A stretch of 5,570 nucleotides of DNA from Actinomycetota bacterium (GCA_019236545.1 JAFAIV010000193.1:1-5570), one strand, 5' to 3'. Shown: positions 1 to 5,570, counted from the stretch's first letter. The notes: generated by a model from the sequence alone, not told the origin. Numbers and translations: made by a program.

Positions 1-813
1 TCCGAAGCCGCCGCCCGTCATCCGCGCCGCGATCGCGCCCTCGCCGTAGGCAAGGTCGACGAGCAGGTCGAGCTCCGGAGTCGAGACCTCGAAGTCGTCG
101 CGGAGGCTGTCGTGGCCGGCGCGGAAGATTGGGCCGAGCGCGGCGAGGTCGCCCGCCTCGAGGGCGGCGACGGCCTCGCGGACGCGCTCGTTCTCGGACC
201 GGACGTGACGGAGACGGCGCGGGTCACCCCGCTCGACTTCCGCGCGGCGGTCGGCGTAGCCGGACTCCTCGAGCGCGTGGCGGACGCCGGAGTCCACGAC
301 GACGATCGCGACGCCGTCCGGGAGCGGGACGTGCCGGTACTCCTCCCTGCCGCAGTCGAGCAGGAGCGCGTGCCCGCGCCGCGCGAGCAGGACGCAGGCC
401 GGGTCCATCACGCCGCAGGGGACGCCGACGGCTCGCCGCTCGGCCTCCTGGAGCAGCCGCGCGAGCTCCAACGGCGGGAGCTCGAAGGCGGCGGCGCGGC
501 AGAGGGCGAGCGCGACCGACGCCGTCAGCGCCGCCGACGACGAGAGCCCGCTCCCGATCGGGACGGTCGAGGAGACGACGGCGTCGATCCCGGCGTCGGG
601 CCGCCCGCGCTCGCGCAGCAGCTCAACCACCGCGTCGACGTAGCGGTGCCAGCCGGGCGCGACGTCCGCCTCGGTCCGCACGGCCACGCCCTCGGCGGGC
701 CGCCACGTCACCGTCGTCCCGAGGTCGATCGCAACGGGCAGGACGAGACCGCCGGAGTAGTCGGTGTGCTCGCCGATCAGGTTGACGCGCGCCGGCGCGA
801 AGACCTTGCTCAC
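1..813 (-). CDS. galK: Galactokinase (GHMP kinase), 3' end beyond the left edge
   Basis: Cytoplasmic enzyme that phosphorylates D-galactose at C1 with ATP, the entry step of the Leloir pathway. Seen: 271 residues from GTG 813. The galactokinase signature RVNLIGEHTDY is at residues 9-19, with R9 and E15/H16/D18 in the sugar-site positions. The ATP-binding GHMP motif PIGSGLSSSAAL is at 85-96, the segment GVPCGVMD with the putative catalytic base D137 at 130-137, and the third motif RMTGGGFG sits at the cut edge. A segment reading SENERVREAVAALEAGDL, then HDSLRDDFEVS, matches the family closely. The start is fixed by family alignment. The N-terminus is short, like archaeal galactokinases, with no 15-20 residue extension. 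The GTG overlaps the araA stop by 4 bases (GTGA) and I see no strong Shine-Dalgarno, so translational coupling is likely. Odd points: DP replaces the usual DQ after the catalytic Asp, and the linker after YADRRAEVE is about 25-30 residues shorter than in typical enzymes. An L-arabinokinase or another GHMP sugar kinase is less likely but not excluded. Confidence 0.93.
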   Translation of the reverse strand, partial: MSKVFAPARVNLIGEHTDYSGGLVLPVAIDLGTTVTWRPAEGVAVRTEADVAPGWHRYVDAVVELLRERGRPDAGIDAVVSSTVPIGSGLSSSAALTASVALALCRAAAFELPPLELARLLQEAERRAVGVPCGVMDPACVLLARRGHALLLDCGREEYRHVPLPDGVAIVVVDSGVRHALEESGYADRRAEVERGDPRRLRHVRSENERVREAVAALEAGDLAALGPIFRAGHDSLRDDFEVSTPELDLLVDLAYGEGAIAARMTGGGFG

Positions 814-2219
814 AGAAGCGCGAGCTCGACCCCGGCGATGCGCGCGAAGTCCTCCCAGACCTCGCGCGGGAGCTGGTCGGTGAGGACGGTGTGGTGCGGG
901 CCGCCCGCGTCGAGCCACGCCTCCGCCGCGGTCGCGAGATCGGGTCGCGGCCGCCAGAGAGCGCGAGCGACCGGGAGCTTCGGCAGCGGCTGCGGGAGCG
1001 GCACGACGTCGACCTCGTTCAGGAGCAGCCGGAAGCGGTCACCGAGGTCGACGAGCGCGACGTTCACCGCCGGGCCGGGCCGCGCGGTGAAGACGAGCCG
1101 CACCGGGTCGTCGCGGCCGCCGATCGAGAGCGGGTGGATCTCGCACGACGCCCGCTCGTCCGAGAGCGACGGGCAGACCTCGAGCATGTGCGCGCCGAGC
1201 ACGAGGCCCTCGGCGAGGTCGTATGTGTAGTCCTCCATGAACGACGTGCCGCCGGGGAGCCCCGCCGCCATGACCTTGGCGGCGCGGAGAAGCGCCGCCG
1301 TCTTCCAGTCGCCCTCGGCGCCGAAGCCGTAGCCGTCGGCCATGAGCCGCTGGACGGCGATCCCGGGAAGCTGCGGGAGCCCGCCGAGGTCCTGGAACGT
1401 GTCGGTGAACGCCTTGAAGCCGCCGCCGTCGAGGAACGCGCGCAGGCCCGCCTCGATCCGCGCCGCGTCCCGGAGCGACTCGCGCCGCTCGCCGCCCTCG
1501 CGCAGCGCCGGGACGAGCTCGTACTCGTCCTCGTACGCGCGGCAGAGCTCGTCCACGTGCGCGTCGGGCGCCTCCCGCACGAGGGCGACCAGTTCGTCGA
1601 TCCCGTAGCCGTTGACCGAGACGCCGAGCCGGATCTGCGCCTCGACCTTGTCGCCCTCGGTCACGGCGACCTCGCGCATGTTGTCGCCGAAGCGCGCGAC
1701 CCGCAGCCGCTGCAGCTCGCGCCACCCACGGGCGGCGCGCGCCCAGGCGGCGATGCGGCCGACGACGGCGGGGTCGCTCCAATGGCCGGCGACGGTCTTG
1801 CGGCGGAGGCCGAGCCGCGTCTGGACGTGGCCGAGCTCGCGGTCGCCGTGGGCCGACTGGTTCAGGTTCATGAAGGCCATGTCGATCTCCGCCCACGGCA
1901 GCTCTCGGTTGAACTGCGTGTGCAGGTGCAGGAGCGGCTTGCGGAGCTCGGAGAGGCCGGCGATCCACATCTTCGCTGGCGAGAACGTGTGCGCCCAGAT
2001 CACGAGCCCGGCGCAGTCGTCGTCGGCGTTCGCCTCGAGACAAAGCCGCCGGATCGCCTCGGGCGAGGCGACGACGCCGCGGTCGCGCACGGGCAGCGGG
2101 ATCTCCGGCGCCGCGTCGAGCGACGCCGCTACCTGCCTCGCGTGATCCGCGACCGTCCGCAGCACCTCGTCGCCGTACAGCTCCTGCGCACCGGTGGCCA
2201 GCCACAGCTCCTCGGGCAT
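810..2219 (-). CDS. araA: L-arabinose isomerase
   Basis: Cytoplasmic metal-dependent isomerase converting L-arabinose to L-ribulose, the first step of bacterial arabinose breakdown; known members also turn D-galactose into D-tagatose. Seen: 469 residues with family blocks almost unbroken, including TGAQELYG (9-16), VIWAHTFSPAKMWI (73-86), HTQFN (100-104), FMNLNQSAHG (116-125), RFGDNMREVAVTEGDKV (176-192) and GGTSFMEDYTYD (323-334). The Mn-ligand positions of the E. coli enzyme are present: E302 (in AEGDWKTAALL), E329, H344 (in GAHMLEVCPS) and the H442-H443 pair. The ATG at 2219 is chosen because MPEELWLATG aligns with the family N-terminus; an in-frame TTG at 2255 would add 12 residues of no family likeness, and its TTGACA looks like a promoter element. 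GAGGG lies only one base from the ATG, too close to act as a normal ribosome site. The protein ends at IAGVELALL, about 25 residues short of E. coli AraA, and its TGA overlaps the galK start. Confidence 0.97.
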   Translation of the reverse strand: MPEELWLATGAQELYGDEVLRTVADHARQVAASLDAAPEIPLPVRDRGVVASPEAIRRLCLEANADDDCAGLVIWAHTFSPAKMWIAGLSELRKPLLHLHTQFNRELPWAEIDMAFMNLNQSAHGDRELGHVQTRLGLRRKTVAGHWSDPAVVGRIAAWARAARGWRELQRLRVARFGDNMREVAVTEGDKVEAQIRLGVSVNGYGIDELVALVREAPDAHVDELCRAYEDEYELVPALREGGERRESLRDAARIEAGLRAFLDGGGFKAFTDTFQDLGGLPQLPGIAVQRLMADGYGFGAEGDWKTAALLRAAKVMAAGLPGGTSFMEDYTYDLAEGLVLGAHMLEVCPSLSDERASCEIHPLSIGGRDDPVRLVFTARPGPAVNVALVDLGDRFRLLLNEVDVVPLPQPLPKLPVARALWRPRPDLATAAEAWLDAGGPHHTVLTDQLPREVWEDFARIAGVELALL

Positions 2220-2226
2220 GCCCTCG

Positions 2227-2255
2227 AGTCTCGTCCCGCCGCGAAGTCGTGTCAA
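2227..2255 (-). promoter_or_regulatory. Candidate araA promoter (TTGACA, 17-base spacer, GAGACT)
   Basis: Read on the minus strand, a perfect -35 consensus TTGACA occupies 2255-2250. After exactly 17 bases comes GAGACT at 2232-2227, a poor -10 (3 of 6 to TATAAT, keeping the important A at position 2 and T at position 6). Seven bases then lead to the araA ATG at 2219, so transcription could start at or next to the ATG and make a leaderless mRNA, a common arrangement in actinobacteria. An alternative -10, TATCTT at 2259-2254, would give a leader of about 25-30 bases. The spacing is observed; function is inferred. Confidence 0.4.
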
Positions 2256-2263
2256 GATATGAC
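2251..2263. promoter_or_regulatory. Possible operator: small dyad overlapping the araA -35
   Basis: GTCA-AGATA-TGAC forms an inverted repeat with 4-base arms and a 5-base AT-rich centre. It covers most of the TTGACA facing araA and lies just before the plus-strand TATTCT, so a bound regulator could affect both directions. Arms this short can arise by chance. No regulator gene is visible in the window. Confidence 0.2.
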
Positions 2264-2311
2264 GTATTCTCTTTGCCTCGGGCTTTGCGGGTTCGCCGGA
2301 CCGGTGATGCT

Positions 2312-3340
2312 GTGCGGGTGCGCCCCGGCCTCAAGCGGATCGTCGTCACCCTCGTCGCGCTCGTCCTCATCGGCGTCGCGTTCGGCGTCGTCCTGCCGCG
2401 GCTCGCGAGCTACAGCTCCGTCTGGCACGCGGTCCGGGAGCTCAAGTGGGAGTGGCTCCTCGCGCTGGTCGCGGCGACGGTGCTCAACGTCGTCACGTTC
2501 GGCCCGCCGTGGTCGATCGCCCTCCCCGGCCTCGGCTTCCTCGACTCGATCAAGATGACCCAGGCCTCGACCGCGGTCACGCTCGTCGTCCCCGGCGGCG
2601 CGCCGCTGGGGATGGGCGTGTCGTACGGGATGCTCCGCTCGTGGGGGTTCGGCAGCGCCGAGGTCGGCCGGAGCGTGGCGCTGACCGGGATCTGGAGCCA
2701 GCTCTCGACCTTCGCCTTCCCGATCTTCGCCGTCGTCGGGCTCGCGGTGGAAGGGAAGGGCGGCGCCGGCGTGCTCGTCATCGCGCTGCTCGGCGCTGCG
2801 CTCTTCGTCGGGGGCGGCATCGTCGTGGGCCTCGCGCTCTGGCGCCCCGGCGCAGCGCAGGTCGCCTTCCGCGCGGCGCGCGCCGTGAACGCGGCCTGGA
2901 ACAAGCTGCTACGCCGCGAGCAGCCCGAGTGGTCCAGCGAGAGCTTCGAGTCCTTCCGCAGCGAGACGCTCGCGATGCTCAAGGACCGGTGGCTGCCGCT
3001 GACGGTCGCGACGCTCGCGAACCAGCTCACCGGCTTCCTCATGCTCGACCTCTCGCTCCGCGCGGTCGGGATCGGGACGGGCCAGGTCGACGTCGTCGAG
3101 TCGTTCGCCGCCTGGTCGGTCGGTCGGCTGATCACGTCGCTGCCGCTGACGCCGGGCGGGCTCGGCCTCGTCGAGCTCGGGCTGACCGGGCTGCTCGTCG
3201 GCTTCGGCGGGCCGAACGCGAAGGTGGTCGCCGGCGTGCTCGTCTACCGCGTCTTCTCGATCGTCCCGACGCTGCTGCTCGGCCTGCTCTCGGCGCTCAC
3301 CTGGCGGACGGGCCACGACCCTGCGGAGAGCCGGGGATAG
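2312..3340 (+). CDS. Flippase-like integral membrane protein (lysylphosphatidylglycerol synthase TM / YbhN-like family)
   Basis: Polytopic inner-membrane protein of the family represented by the membrane half of MprF and by YbhN; members are linked to moving or modifying lipids, but most, including this one, have no known substrate. Seen: 342 residues with about eight hydrophobic segments. The diagnostic family motifs are both present: VVPGGAPLG in the first half and TPGGLGLVELGLTGLL followed by VLVYRVFSIVPTLLLGLL near the C-terminus. A soluble charged stretch with WNKLLRREQPEWSSESFESFRSE separates the two halves. There is no aminoacyl-transferase domain, so it is not a full MprF. The start GTG 2312 (GTG 2318 is equally possible) is chosen because codon third positions become GC-rich exactly there. 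GTG 2249 would add 21 residues of atypical codon use. No strong ribosome site is seen. The stop lies 29 bases before the kinase gene, suggesting one operon. Confidence 0.85.
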   Translation: MRVRPGLKRIVVTLVALVLIGVAFGVVLPRLASYSSVWHAVRELKWEWLLALVAATVLNVVTFGPPWSIALPGLGFLDSIKMTQASTAVTLVVPGGAPLGMGVSYGMLRSWGFGSAEVGRSVALTGIWSQLSTFAFPIFAVVGLAVEGKGGAGVLVIALLGAALFVGGGIVVGLALWRPGAAQVAFRAARAVNAAWNKLLRREQPEWSSESFESFRSETLAMLKDRWLPLTVATLANQLTGFLMLDLSLRAVGIGTGQVDVVESFAAWSVGRLITSLPLTPGGLGLVELGLTGLLVGFGGPNAKVVAGVLVYRVFSIVPTLLLGLLSALTWRTGHDPAESRG

Positions 3341-3369
3341 CTTCCGCGCGGGGCGGGTACCTCCCTCCG

Positions 3370-4800
3370 GTGCCTGCCGAGACGACGCTCCTCCCGGAGC
3401 GGTACCGCGATCCGCGGCTCGTCGCGCGTGGCGCGATGGGCGAGGTCTACTGCGCGACCGACACGAGCCTCGGCCGTGTCGTGGCGATCAAGCTCCTCGA
3501 CGTGCGCGACGCCGCGGACGACAACGTGCGCGCCCGCTTCACGCGCGAGGCGCACGCGGCGGCGCGCGTCTCGGGTGAGTCCGGCATCGTCACGATCTTC
3601 GACGTCGGCGAGTGGAACGAGCGGCCGTTCATCGTCATGGAGTACCTGCGCGGCGGCTCGCTGCAGGACCTGCTCTCGCGCGAGGGCGCGCAGCCGCCGG
3701 CGCGCGTGCTCGCGTGGCTCGAGCAGGCGGCGCACGCGCTCGACTACGCGCACGAGCGCGGCGTCGTCCACCGGGACGTCAAGCCCGCGAACCTCCTCCT
3801 CGACCGCGAGGGGCGCGTCCACGTCGCGGACTTCGGGGTGGCGAGCGCGGTCGGGCTCGAGACGCTGACGCTGACCGGCTCGATCATCGGCACGGCCGGC
3901 TACCTCTCGCCGGAGCAGGCGGAGGGCCGGGAGGCGACGGCCGCGAGCGACCTCTACGCCCTCGGCGTCGTCGCGTTCGAGCTGTTGACCGGCGAGCGGC
4001 CGTTCGCCAGCCGGAGCCCGACGGCGGAGGCGGCGGCGCACGTGTCGGCGCCGGTGCCCGCGATCTCGCAGCGTGGGCGCGGGCTTCCCCGCTCGCTCGA
4101 CCCGGTCTTCGCCCGCGCGCTCGCCAAGGACCCGGCCCGCCGGTACGCGACCGCGGCGGACTTCGTCGCGGCGCTGCGGCACGGGTTCGCGCAGGGTGCC
4201 GGGCCGACGAGGGTCGTCGCGCCGCCGCCTGCGCGCGCCGCGGCGCGGCGGCGGAGCCCGCTCGTCCTGCCGCTCCTGCTCGGCGCCCTGCTCGTCGCGG
4301 GAGTCCTCGCCGCGTACTTCGCGACGCGCGGCGGCGGCCGGGTCGGCGCGCCGATCACGGTGACGCAGCACGGGACGACGATCCACGAGACCGTGACGGC
4401 GCAGGCGCCGACGACCGCGCCGCCGGCGGAGACGACCGGCGCCGCCACGACCCAGACCACAACCCAGACGAGCGGCGCGTCGGCGGCCCAGCAGGGGTTC
4501 GCGAAGCTCCAGGCGGGCGACCCCGCGGGCGCGGTGCCGCTGCTCGAGCAGGCGGCGCAGCAGCTCCAGGGCACGGGCGGGCTCTCGGAGGCGTACAACG
4601 ACTACAACCTCGCGCTGGCGCTCGTCGAGACGCAGGGCTGCTCGGACCAGGTGCTCCAGCTCCTCGACGCGTCGCAGGCGATCCAGGGGCACCGGCCGCA
4701 GATCGACCAGCTCCGCCACCAGTGCAGCGGCCCGCCCAGGCCTGGGCCTGGGCCCGGGAAGGAGCACGGCAAGGGCCCGAAGGACAAGGGAGGCGGCTGA
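3370..4800 (+). CDS. Membrane-anchored PknB-type Ser/Thr protein kinase with TPR-like outer domain
   Basis: Signalling kinase that transfers phosphate from ATP to Ser/Thr of partner proteins. Seen in the 476 residues: a kinase domain at about 12-275 with VAIK (K41), the helix-C Glu E60, HRDVKPAN (D136, K138, N141), DFG (D154) and SPE (180-182). T165, T167 and T169 in the activation loop are candidate autophosphorylation sites. The glycine loop reads ARGAMGEVY, so the first Gly of GxGxxG is Ala19. A basic stretch RAAARRRS precedes one membrane helix at about 298-318. Outside the membrane come a Thr/Ala/Pro-rich linker (about 333-368), a helical TPR-like region (about 372-452) with LQAGDPAGAVPLLEQAAQQL and AYNDYNLALAL, and a Pro/Gly/Lys-rich tail. 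Outer cysteines C424 and C452 could form a disulfide. There are no PASTA repeats, unlike mycobacterial PknB. GTG 3370 is the only suitable start before the kinase domain. The stop is 12 bases before glpK, so cotranscription is likely; the signal sensed and the targets are unknown. Confidence 0.93.
   Translation: MPAETTLLPERYRDPRLVARGAMGEVYCATDTSLGRVVAIKLLDVRDAADDNVRARFTREAHAAARVSGESGIVTIFDVGEWNERPFIVMEYLRGGSLQDLLSREGAQPPARVLAWLEQAAHALDYAHERGVVHRDVKPANLLLDREGRVHVADFGVASAVGLETLTLTGSIIGTAGYLSPEQAEGREATAASDLYALGVVAFELLTGERPFASRSPTAEAAAHVSAPVPAISQRGRGLPRSLDPVFARALAKDPARRYATAADFVAALRHGFAQGAGPTRVVAPPPARAAARRRSPLVLPLLLGALLVAGVLAAYFATRGGGRVGAPITVTQHGTTIHETVTAQAPTTAPPAETTGAATTQTTTQTSGASAAQQGFAKLQAGDPAGAVPLLEQAAQQLQGTGGLSEAYNDYNLALALVETQGCSDQVLQLLDASQAIQGHRPQIDQLRHQCSGPPRPGPGPGKEHGKGPKDKGGG
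4735..4757 (+). repeat. GC-rich palindrome and short tandem repeat inside the kinase 3' end
   Basis: CCCAGGCCTGGG at 4735-4746 is a perfect 12-base palindrome. The GGGCCT unit is then echoed, and the stretch closes in GGGCCCGGG, encoding the Pro-Gly run RPGPGPG of the kinase tail. It may simply reflect low-complexity coding sequence. RNA folding here, some 60 bases before the glpK start, is possible. There is no U-tract, so it is not a terminator. Confidence 0.45.
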
Positions 4801-4812
4801 GAGAATCGCCGA

Positions 4813-5570
4813 GTGATCCTCGCCGTCGACCAGGGCACGACCGGCACCACCTGCCTCGTCGTCGGCGACGGACTCGAGGTGCTCGGCCGCGCGACCGTGC
4901 CGGTGCCAGTCGAGACGCCGCGGCCGGGCTGGGTCGAGCAGGACGCCGAGCTCCTCTGGCGCAGCGTCGAGCAGGCCGCCGAGGCGGCGCTCGCGGATGC
5001 GCGCGTTGCGCCGGGCAACGTCGTGGCGATCGGGATCGCGAACCAGCGCGAGACGACGGTCGTCTGGGACGCAGGCGGCCGCCCCGTCGCGCCGGCGATC
5101 GTCTGGCAGGACCGGCGCACCGCCGACCGCTGCCGCGACCTCCCCGCCGATCTGATCCGCGAGCGCACCGGGCTCACGCCCGACCCGTACTTCTCGGCGA
5201 CCAAGCTCGAGTGGATCCTCCGCGAGGCCCGCGGCGACCTGCGCTTCGGCACCGTCGACGCGTGGCTCCTCTGGCGGCTGACCGGCGGCGGCGTCCACGC
5301 GACCGACGTCACCAACGCGTCGCGGACGATGCTGCTCGACCTCGCCACGCTCGACTGGGACGACGAGCTGCTCGCGCTGTTCGGCGTCCCGCGCGAGAGC
5401 CTGCCGGAGGTCCGCCCGTCGGCCGGCGTCGTGGCCGAGGCCGCGCTCGGGGACGTGCGGGCGCCTGTCGCGGGGATCGCGGGCGACCAGCAGGCGTCGC
5501 TCTACGGCCACGGCTGCCTCGCGCCGGGCGAGACGAAGGCGACCTTCGGCACGGGCGCGTTCGTCCTCAC
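4813..5570 (+). CDS. glpK: Glycerol kinase, 3' end beyond the right edge
   Basis: FGGY-family cytoplasmic enzyme that phosphorylates glycerol with ATP to sn-glycerol 3-phosphate, feeding lipid synthesis or, through glycerol-3-phosphate dehydrogenase, glycolysis. Seen: the first 252 residues, about half of a normal 500-residue enzyme. The phosphate-1 motif AVDQGTTGT is at 4-12. The glycerol-contacting residues known from E. coli GlpK are all present: R79-E80 (in NQRETT), W98 (in IVWQDRR), Y126 (in DPYFSATK) and catalytic D225 (in AGDQQASLYG). FGTVDAWLLW and TDVTNASRTMLLDL also match GlpK, which separates it from ribulokinase or xylulokinase. GTG 4813 is set by the family N-terminus; upstream GGGAGG at 4788-4793 is about 19 bases away, too far for an ideal ribosome site, and GAGAG at 4799-4803 is a weak one. 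The gene follows the kinase stop by 12 bases. The stretch aligned with the E. coli fructose-1,6-bisphosphate loop (GGKGGTR) is reduced to ALGDVRAP, and about nine residues are missing before FGTVD. Confidence 0.95.
   Translation, partial: MILAVDQGTTGTTCLVVGDGLEVLGRATVPVPVETPRPGWVEQDAELLWRSVEQAAEAALADARVAPGNVVAIGIANQRETTVVWDAGGRPVAPAIVWQDRRTADRCRDLPADLIRERTGLTPDPYFSATKLEWILREARGDLRFGTVDAWLLWRLTGGGVHATDVTNASRTMLLDLATLDWDDELLALFGVPRESLPEVRPSAGVVAEAALGDVRAPVAGIAGDQQASLYGHGCLAPGETKATFGTGAFVL

Larger units (their letters stand above)
2220..2311. promoter_or_regulatory. Divergent intergenic control region between araA and the membrane-protein operon
   Basis: This 92-base gap holds the only notably AT-rich stretch in the window (about 2251-2275), as expected for promoters firing in both directions. 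It contains the araA-facing TTGACA and a 13-base dyad with GTCA/TGAC arms, both listed separately. For the plus strand the best -10 candidate is TATTCT at 2265-2270, without a good -35 at the usual distance. It would give a leader of roughly 35 bases before GTG 2312. A 6-base direct repeat, CTTTGC, occurs at 2271-2276 and 2283-2288, 12 bases apart. Although an open frame runs from GTG 2249 into the downstream gene, its codons here have a near-random third position (about 9 of 20 are G or C) against almost 100% beyond 2312, so the stretch looks non-coding. Confidence 0.6.

Noticed and set aside
2220..2255. TTG 2255 as the araA start
   Set aside because: The 12 added residues do not match the family N-terminus, and the TTGACA there has the right spacing to be a -35 element.
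891..2558. Long plus-strand open frame opposite araA
   Set aside because: Its translation is Arg/Val/Glu-rich without recognisable domains and covers an unmistakable AraA on the other strand.
2312..3340. Full MprF lysylphosphatidylglycerol synthase
   Set aside because: Only the membrane domain is present; there is no C-terminal aminoacyl-transfer domain before the stop.
2446..3369. Upstream extension of the kinase frame through the membrane-protein gene
   Set aside because: The translation there is Arg-rich out-of-frame sequence; the family-like kinase begins right after GTG 3370.
4735..4812. Rho-independent terminator between the kinase and glpK
   Set aside because: The palindrome is inside the kinase coding region and is not followed by a run of T.
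3244..5511. Very long open frame (755 codons) on the minus strand opposite the kinase and glpK
   Set aside because: It is the antisense shadow of high-GC coding sequence: Arg/Ala/Glu/Asp-rich, low complexity, no family motifs, while the plus strand encodes clear kinase and GlpK motifs.
4813..5570. The FGGY kinase as a ribulokinase partner for araA
   Set aside because: NQRETT, WQDRR, DPYFSATK and TDVTNASRTM are glycerol kinase signatures, and the gene is on the opposite strand from araA.
1..5570. tRNA, rRNA, CRISPR array, insertion sequence or phage attachment site
   Set aside because: No spaced repeats, transposase motifs, terminal inverted repeats or tRNA-like clover sequences were seen; nearly all bases are explained by the five genes.

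Overview
The window is very GC-rich (about 70% or more by eye) with codon third positions almost always G or C. GTG starts are frequent, and the Ser/Thr kinase has an actinobacterial layout. Together these suggest a high-GC actinobacterium. A deep-branching class such as Thermoleophilia is my best guess, from general resemblance of the proteins and not from any search. The DNA is almost entirely coding: five genes, two of them cut by the window edges, with one real intergenic gap.

Layout. On the minus strand, reading right to left, araA (L-arabinose isomerase, 2219 to 810) runs into galK (galactokinase, from 813 past the left edge). They share a 4-base GTGA stop/start overlap, so they look translationally coupled. 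On the plus strand, reading left to right, come an integral membrane protein of the lysylphosphatidylglycerol-synthase-TM / YbhN-like family (2312-3340), a membrane-anchored PknB-type Ser/Thr protein kinase with a TPR-like outer domain (3370-4800), and glpK (glycerol kinase, from 4813 past the right edge). Gaps of 29 and 12 bases suggest these three are cotranscribed. Between the two divergent groups lies a 92-base gap (2220-2311) with the only notably AT-rich stretch in the window. It contains a perfect TTGACA facing araA and a small dyad.

How the genes may work together. The left group is sugar entry: AraA converts L-arabinose to L-ribulose (and, in known enzymes, D-galactose to D-tagatose as a side activity), while GalK phosphorylates galactose. 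This would suit growth on plant arabinogalactan-type sugars, which is inference. The right group puts a membrane protein and a signalling kinase directly ahead of glycerol kinase, which makes glycerol 3-phosphate. A functional link between the kinase and GlpK is suggested only by position.

The genes belong to known families. I see no convincing new system, mobile element, CRISPR array or RNA gene. The points worth a second look are the coupled araA-galK pair, the missing AraA C-terminal tail, the compact galactokinase, the divergent promoter region, the outer domain of the kinase, and a glycerol kinase that appears to lack the fructose-1,6-bisphosphate-binding loop.
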